Below are positions 6,722-10,305 of a stretch of DNA of 10,305 bases, piece after piece (the first letter of the stretch is position 1; every line of letters begins with the position of its first letter). Source of the stretch: Pseudomonadota bacterium (GTDB lineage Bacteria > Pseudomonadota > Gammaproteobacteria > Arenicellales > Poriferihabitantaceae); NCBI GenBank assembly GCA_024226105.1, contig JAAELZ010000627.1, positions 1-10,305 on the forward strand. Direction: 5' to 3'. The position numbers and the translations under genes are program-made. The notes below the pieces were generated by a model. It did no database searches. It was not told the DNA's origin and saw only the letters and a program-made list of their open reading frames with translations.

Positions 6722-8424
6722 AAGGCCCCCTGTACCGCTTCGCGTGTTCGCCGATGCTGTGCAATCGTCAACGGCGTTCTGGATTTGGGGATTTTATTTA
6801 CAAAGTTATAACGGGCAACGTGGTAACTCGGATCGAAGCCATAAAAATTAAGTCGCATTTTTTCCAGCTCTTCATCCCGATAAGCTTGTAGCGGCTTTTC
6901 CTTTTCATCACGCTGGCGGTCCCTGTTTTTTTGCGCCACGCTTTTTTCGTAATCAGGGCTGGACGCCAATGCCTCAGCATTTTGTTCAACCGCAGTGACA
7001 AAATCCTGCGTTTCGGACTCAAAGATTTCGTCAATGAGCCCCAATTCACGCCCCTCACTGACGCCCATAGGTAAACGCAACTGGACAATACGCCTGGCAT
7101 TTTCATGACCTGCATAACGGGGCAACAAATAGCTCCAGTATTCGGATCCGTACAAATTTCCCATATCTTTATAGTGCGGGTTAAGTACCACCCCACGGCG
7201 CGCCCACACCCGGTCGGCTGCACGGGCAAGAAATACGCCCCCCGCGCCCGTATTACCCTGCAGTGCAGCGACGGTTATCTGAGACTGAGTATTAATAATC
7301 TCCAGAGCAAGATCATCTATGGCGTTAATGTTACGCCACGATTCATCGGCTGCACTGTCTGCGGCTTCAATCAGGTTAAGATGCATGCCGTTCGACCAAT
7401 AGTCTGCGCCGCCCATTAGCACAATAACGCGGGTATCCTGCTGGCGCGCGTCGATGAAAGCCAGTCGCAACCGCTCGCACTGCTCTGTCCCCATCGCTCC
7501 ATTGTAAAAAGGGAAGTGCAGGTACCCAACCCGCCCCTGACGTTCATACCAGATATCACGGTATCCGCTGTCCGGGCCGGGGGTGATTTCAGGGAGATAC
7601 TCAAGCTGCCTGCCCAACAGATGCATAGCGGGTAATTTAATCGGGGGCACGCCCTGTTTGTCCCGCAAATGGCCGATCCACACTGCGCCGTCCAGCGTTG
7701 CACGGCAAATGGCGCCTCCACATCGAGCGATCAATTCGCCCGCTGTTCCGGTCAGGGTTTTTTCGATATGCGCATCATACAGGTATAAACGCCGGTCCAG
7801 CACCTTATCCGCCACACCGGGCACCCCATCTGCACTGCGTATTTTGCGCAATACGGCTTCGCTGTTGTCTTTTTGCCAGTCGATGATGCGGTGCGCCTGT
7901 TTCACCAAAGGTCGCAACTTCCCCCGAACGTGTGAATCGGCGTAGTTTAATGCTCGTGGATGGGTATCACCCGAACGATAAAACTCGATCGCGCTTAAAA
8001 CGGCCCGAAGCGCTGCATCGATCACTTCATTGCGATACAGGCTGCCTTTGCTGGCCTCACGCATTGTGAACTCAGCGCTGGCCCAGATATCTCCGGCATC
8101 CATCTCGGCATTTGCCTGGAGCACGGTGACGCCCCAGTTCACCTCATTATTGAGCACCGCCCAGTCCAGCGCGGAAGGCCCTCGATCACCCGGTATACCG
8201 GGATGGACAACCAGGCAGGTATGAAAATGCCAGACCGATTCGGGTATCGCCCGTTTTAAAAAAGGCGCAATAATCAAATCCGGCTGAAACAGGTCAACGG
8301 CTTCCAGCGTCACCACATCGTTGACATCAAATTCGACGGAAACGTCGTGACCAAGCTCCCTTAGTTCCACGTAAAGCCGTTGGGTCAAACTATTAAACGC
8401 ATGACTCAACAACAGGATACGCAT
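6718..8424 (-). CDS. hoxX: HoxX/HypX: formyl-transferase-like/crotonase-like fusion for the active-site CO ligand
   Basis: HoxX (HypX) makes the CO ligand of the [NiFe] site in aerobic hydrogen oxidisers. Published work indicates that it takes a formyl group from formyl-tetrahydrofolate, passes it to coenzyme A, then decarbonylates formyl-CoA to CO. The N-terminal part (about 1-270) is like methionyl-tRNA formyltransferase, with the HypX signature HPGIPGDRGPSALDW at 74-88. The C-terminal part (about 285-520) is an enoyl-CoA hydratase fold, with the GGADYWSNGMHLN oxyanion region and the later GNTGAGGVFLARAAD stretch. A charged, possibly helical tail follows. The length of 568 residues is typical. 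It starts three bases after the hypE stop, with only a weak AGGA eleven bases upstream, so coupling to hypE is likely. Its presence suggests the host matures hydrogenases in air. Confidence 0.95.
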   Translation of the reverse strand: MRILLLSHAFNSLTQRLYVELRELGHDVSVEFDVNDVVTLEAVDLFQPDLIIAPFLKRAIPESVWHFHTCLVVHPGIPGDRGPSALDWAVLNNEVNWGVTVLQANAEMDAGDIWASAEFTMREASKGSLYRNEVIDAALRAVLSAIEFYRSGDTHPRALNYADSHVRGKLRPLVKQAHRIIDWQKDNSEAVLRKIRSADGVPGVADKVLDRRLYLYDAHIEKTLTGTAGELIARCGGAICRATLDGAVWIGHLRDKQGVPPIKLPAMHLLGRQLEYLPEITPGPDSGYRDIWYERQGRVGYLHFPFYNGAMGTEQCERLRLAFIDARQQDTRVIVLMGGADYWSNGMHLNLIEAADSAADESWRNINAIDDLALEIINTQSQITVAALQGNTGAGGVFLARAADRVWARRGVVLNPHYKDMGNLYGSEYWSYLLPRYAGHENARRIVQLRLPMGVSEGRELGLIDEIFESETQDFVTAVEQNAEALASSPDYEKSVAQKNRDRQRDEKEKPLQAYRDEELEKMRLNFYGFDPSYHVARYNFVNKIPKSRTPLTIAQHRRTREAVQGAL

Positions 8425-8427
8425 GGC

Positions 8428-9474
8428 TCAGCAAATCCTGGGTAGCTGCTCACCCGCGAGCCAGTCGACCATACGACTACCACCAAAGCGGGTTTCCATT
8501 TTCACGAAACCATACTCATCTTCTATTACTTCACCAATAATCGCGGCCTGCCGGCCGAGTTCATGGGCTTGCATTCGTTGCAGCAGGGTTTGAGCATGCT
8601 CCGGCGCACAGATACAAATCAACTTGCCTTCGTTCGCGACATACAAAGGGTCCAGTCCCAGCAACTCACAGGCATCGGCCACCGCCGGTTTAACGGGAAT
8701 CGCAGTTTCCGCCAGGGTCATACCGACCTGCGATTGCAGTGCGAGTTCGTTCAGTGTGGTTGCAAGTCCGCCCCGCGTTGGATCACGCAGACAATGAATA
8801 TCAGGCACCGCCGTGACCATCTCCTCGATTAAAGTATGCAAGGCAGCGGAATCGGATTCAATCGTAGTTTCAAACTCAAGATTTTCACGGCTGGACATAA
8901 TCGCAACGCCGTGATCTCCAATGCTGCCGCTGACCAGAATCGCATCCCCGGGTTGCGCCCTGTCACCGGATATTTGCACCCCGTCCGGAACTATTCCAAC
9001 CCCGGTAGTGGTGATAAAAACACCGTCTCCCTTACCCTTTTCGACTACCTTGGTATCACCGGTCACCACCGGCACCCCGGCCACAGCAGATGCCCGGCCC
9101 ATGCTCGCAACAATTTTATCCAGCTCTGAAAGGCTAAAACCCTCTTCAAGGATAAACCCGGCAGACAGATACAGCGGCCGGGCACCGGACATCGCGACAT
9201 CATTGAGCGTGCCGTGCACCGACAGGCTACCGATATCTCCGCCGGGAAAAAATAGCGGTGATATGACGTGGCCATCGGTGCTCATCACCATGCGTCCACC
9301 CGCAACATCAAAAGCTGCCTGGTCATTCGCCTGACGCAGCAAATCATTGTCGAAGTGTTTTACGAACAGTTCTTCGATCAACTGGGCCATGCTGCGGCCT
9401 CCGCTGCCATGCGACATTTCTACGGTGCCATCACGCATATTCAGGCGCATGGGAGATCGCTTCAGGTCCGTCAT
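8428..9474 (-). CDS. hypE: HypE, carbamoyl dehydratase making the cyanide ligands
   Basis: HypE accepts a carbamoyl group from HypF on its C-terminal cysteine. It dehydrates it with ATP to a thiocyanate and donates cyanide to iron on the HypC-HypD complex. The protein is 348 residues and ends in PRIC, so Cys348 is the carrier thiol. PurM/AIR-synthase family motifs are visible: SHGSGGRSM (21-29), the GDTKVVEKG stretch (139-147), VSGSIGDHG (181-189), SSRENLEF (194-201) and DPTRGGLATTLNE (231-243). The start ATG at 9474 overlaps the hypD stop as ATGA. It has a strong AGGAG eight bases upstream. The in-frame Met9 and Met13 would be shorter alternatives but lack this site. Confidence 0.98.
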   Translation of the reverse strand: MTDLKRSPMRLNMRDGTVEMSHGSGGRSMAQLIEELFVKHFDNDLLRQANDQAAFDVAGGRMVMSTDGHVISPLFFPGGDIGSLSVHGTLNDVAMSGARPLYLSAGFILEEGFSLSELDKIVASMGRASAVAGVPVVTGDTKVVEKGKGDGVFITTTGVGIVPDGVQISGDRAQPGDAILVSGSIGDHGVAIMSSRENLEFETTIESDSAALHTLIEEMVTAVPDIHCLRDPTRGGLATTLNELALQSQVGMTLAETAIPVKPAVADACELLGLDPLYVANEGKLICICAPEHAQTLLQRMQAHELGRQAAIIGEVIEDEYGFVKMETRFGGSRMVDWLAGEQLPRIC

Positions 9475-10305
9475 GCGGCTGACTCCTGATGTATTTGCTC
9501 AGGTTGGCGAAAACGGCCGTAGCTCCAGTACGCCGCACAAGCCCCCTCCGATGACACCATGCACGAACCCATCGGGTTCTCCGGAGTACAGACGGTTCCA
9601 AACAGTTTGCAGTCAAATGGCTTTTTCGTACCGCGCAATATGCGTGGACACTCACAGCCTTTCACGCCGGTACTATGTATCTGCGCTATTTCAAAACGTT
9701 TTTCAGCATCGAACTCAGCGTAACTTTGCTTTATTTTCAGCGCGCTGTAGGGCACCAAACCCAGACCACGCCATTCAAAACTACGCCTTAGCTCCATAAT
9801 TTCGGCAATCAGGGACTGTGCTTTTCGGTTTCCATCCCGGGTTACCACGCGTGTATATTCGTTTTCGACTTCGTGTCTTCCCTGGTTCAACTGGCGCACC
9901 AGCATCAATGCTGACTGCATCACGTCCAGGGGTTCAAAGCCGGCGATAACAACCGGTTTTTGAAATTCTTCGGCAAAAAACTCGTAGGGACGACTACCTA
10001 TGATTGCGCTCACGTGCGAAGGGCCAAAAAAACCATCAATTGAGACAGCGCCCATTTCACGCACTTCGGGTGAAGACAGGATATTCTGGATCGCCGCAGG
10101 CGTCAGTACATGATTGCAAAAGACGCTGAAATTTTGCAAGCCTTCGGCCTTAGCCTGTTTGATCGCAACCGCGGTCGGGGGCGTCGTGGTTTCAAAGCCA
10201 ATCGCAAAAAACACGACTTCACGCTGCGGGTTCTCCCGGGCGATCTTCAGTGCATCCTGGGTAGAATAAACCATGCGTACGTCTGCGCCTGCGGCTTTGA
10301 CGCTC
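9471..10305 (-). CDS. hypD: HypD, Fe(CN)2CO assembly scaffold (partial, N-terminus off right edge)
   Basis: HypD is an Fe-S protein that, with HypC, holds the iron while the two cyanides and CO are added before transfer to the large subunit. The frame is open to the right edge; the codons before the first visible ATG (10274) read on as HypD (SVKAAGADVR, then MVYS). That ATG is therefore internal and the gene is cut by the window. About 277 of roughly 370-380 residues are present. Recognisable stretches are FFAIGFETTTP, the NHVLTPAA region, DGFFGPSHVSAIIG and AGFEPLDVMQSAL. The cysteine-rich C-terminus (GCECPRILRG, then DCKLFGTVCTP and GSCMVSSEGAC) provides the [4Fe-4S] ligands. The N-terminal catalytic cysteine region is off-window. 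hypC, and perhaps hypAB, are expected upstream. Confidence 0.98.
   Translation of the reverse strand, partial: SVKAAGADVRMVYSTQDALKIARENPQREVVFFAIGFETTTPPTAVAIKQAKAEGLQNFSVFCNHVLTPAAIQNILSSPEVREMGAVSIDGFFGPSHVSAIIGSRPYEFFAEEFQKPVVIAGFEPLDVMQSALMLVRQLNQGRHEVENEYTRVVTRDGNRKAQSLIAEIMELRRSFEWRGLGLVPYSALKIKQSYAEFDAEKRFEIAQIHSTGVKGCECPRILRGTKKPFDCKLFGTVCTPENPMGSCMVSSEGACAAYWSYGRFRQPEQIHQESAA
9483..9487 (-). promoter_or_regulatory. Ribosome binding site of hypE inside the end of hypD
   Basis: AGGAG lies eight bases upstream of ATG 9474, within the last codons of hypD. It is the strongest Shine-Dalgarno sequence in the window. It supports the first ATG of hypE rather than the internal methionines, and translation coupled to hypD. 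Confidence 0.6.

Noticed and set aside
9471..10274. hypD starting at the visible ATG 10274
   Set aside because: The frame stays open to the window edge and the extra codons match HypD. The conserved N-terminal part of the protein is missing, so the gene is truncated by the window, not short.
1..10305. CRISPR array, transposon ends, defence genes or another undescribed system
   Set aside because: Nearly every base is in a recognised hydrogenase sensing or maturation gene. I saw no repeat array, inverted terminal repeats, integrase or unassigned gene.

Overview
The window is one tightly packed block of a hydrogen-sensing and [NiFe]-hydrogenase maturation operon. All eight genes I can support lie on the minus strand, so transcription runs right to left. 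In transcriptional order they are hypD (5' end off the right edge), hypE, hoxX/hypX, hoxA, hoxJ, hoxB/hupU, hoxC/hupV and hypF (3' end off the left edge). No gap exceeds about 85 bases and I see no terminator between genes. Three junctions are 4-base ATGA overlaps, so the block probably acts as one transcription unit with translational coupling. I found no RNA gene, mobile element, CRISPR array or long repeat.

Region by region: 9471-10305 is the C-terminal three quarters of HypD. 8428-9474 is HypE. 6718-8424 is HoxX, a formyl-transferase-like plus crotonase-like fusion linked to making the active-site CO ligand. 5240-6721 is HoxA, an NtrC-type sigma-54 activator. 3865-5229 is HoxJ, a soluble PAS histidine kinase. 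2841-3857 and 1396-2844 are the small and large subunits of a regulatory (H2-sensing) [NiFe] hydrogenase. 1-1310 is the N-terminal 436 codons of HypF. HypF has no ATG in a suitable place; it appears to start at TTG 1310 behind a good Shine-Dalgarno sequence.

How they work together: HypF and HypE make the cyanide ligands, HypD (with HypC) assembles the Fe(CN)2CO unit, and HoxX supplies CO when O2 is present. This cofactor matures HoxBC, which senses H2 and passes the signal to HoxJ, which controls HoxA. HoxA drives sigma-54 promoters of an energy-yielding hydrogenase that should lie outside this window. The sensor assignment is well supported: no Tat signal on HoxB, no cleavable tail on HoxC, and Ile62/Phe110 at the gas-channel positions known from the O2-tolerant sensor of Ralstonia (Cupriavidus).

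Organism: the gene set and protein sequences point to a proteobacterium with aerobic H2 metabolism (beta or gamma, Cupriavidus-like hox logic); GC looks close to or slightly above one half by eye. I cannot name a genus. The system itself is known. The less ordinary parts are the gene order (hoxJ before hoxBC, hypF at the tail) and a 12-codon reading frame just before hypF. That frame reads like a second, vestigial HypF N-terminus, and its stop overlaps the hypF start as TTGA.
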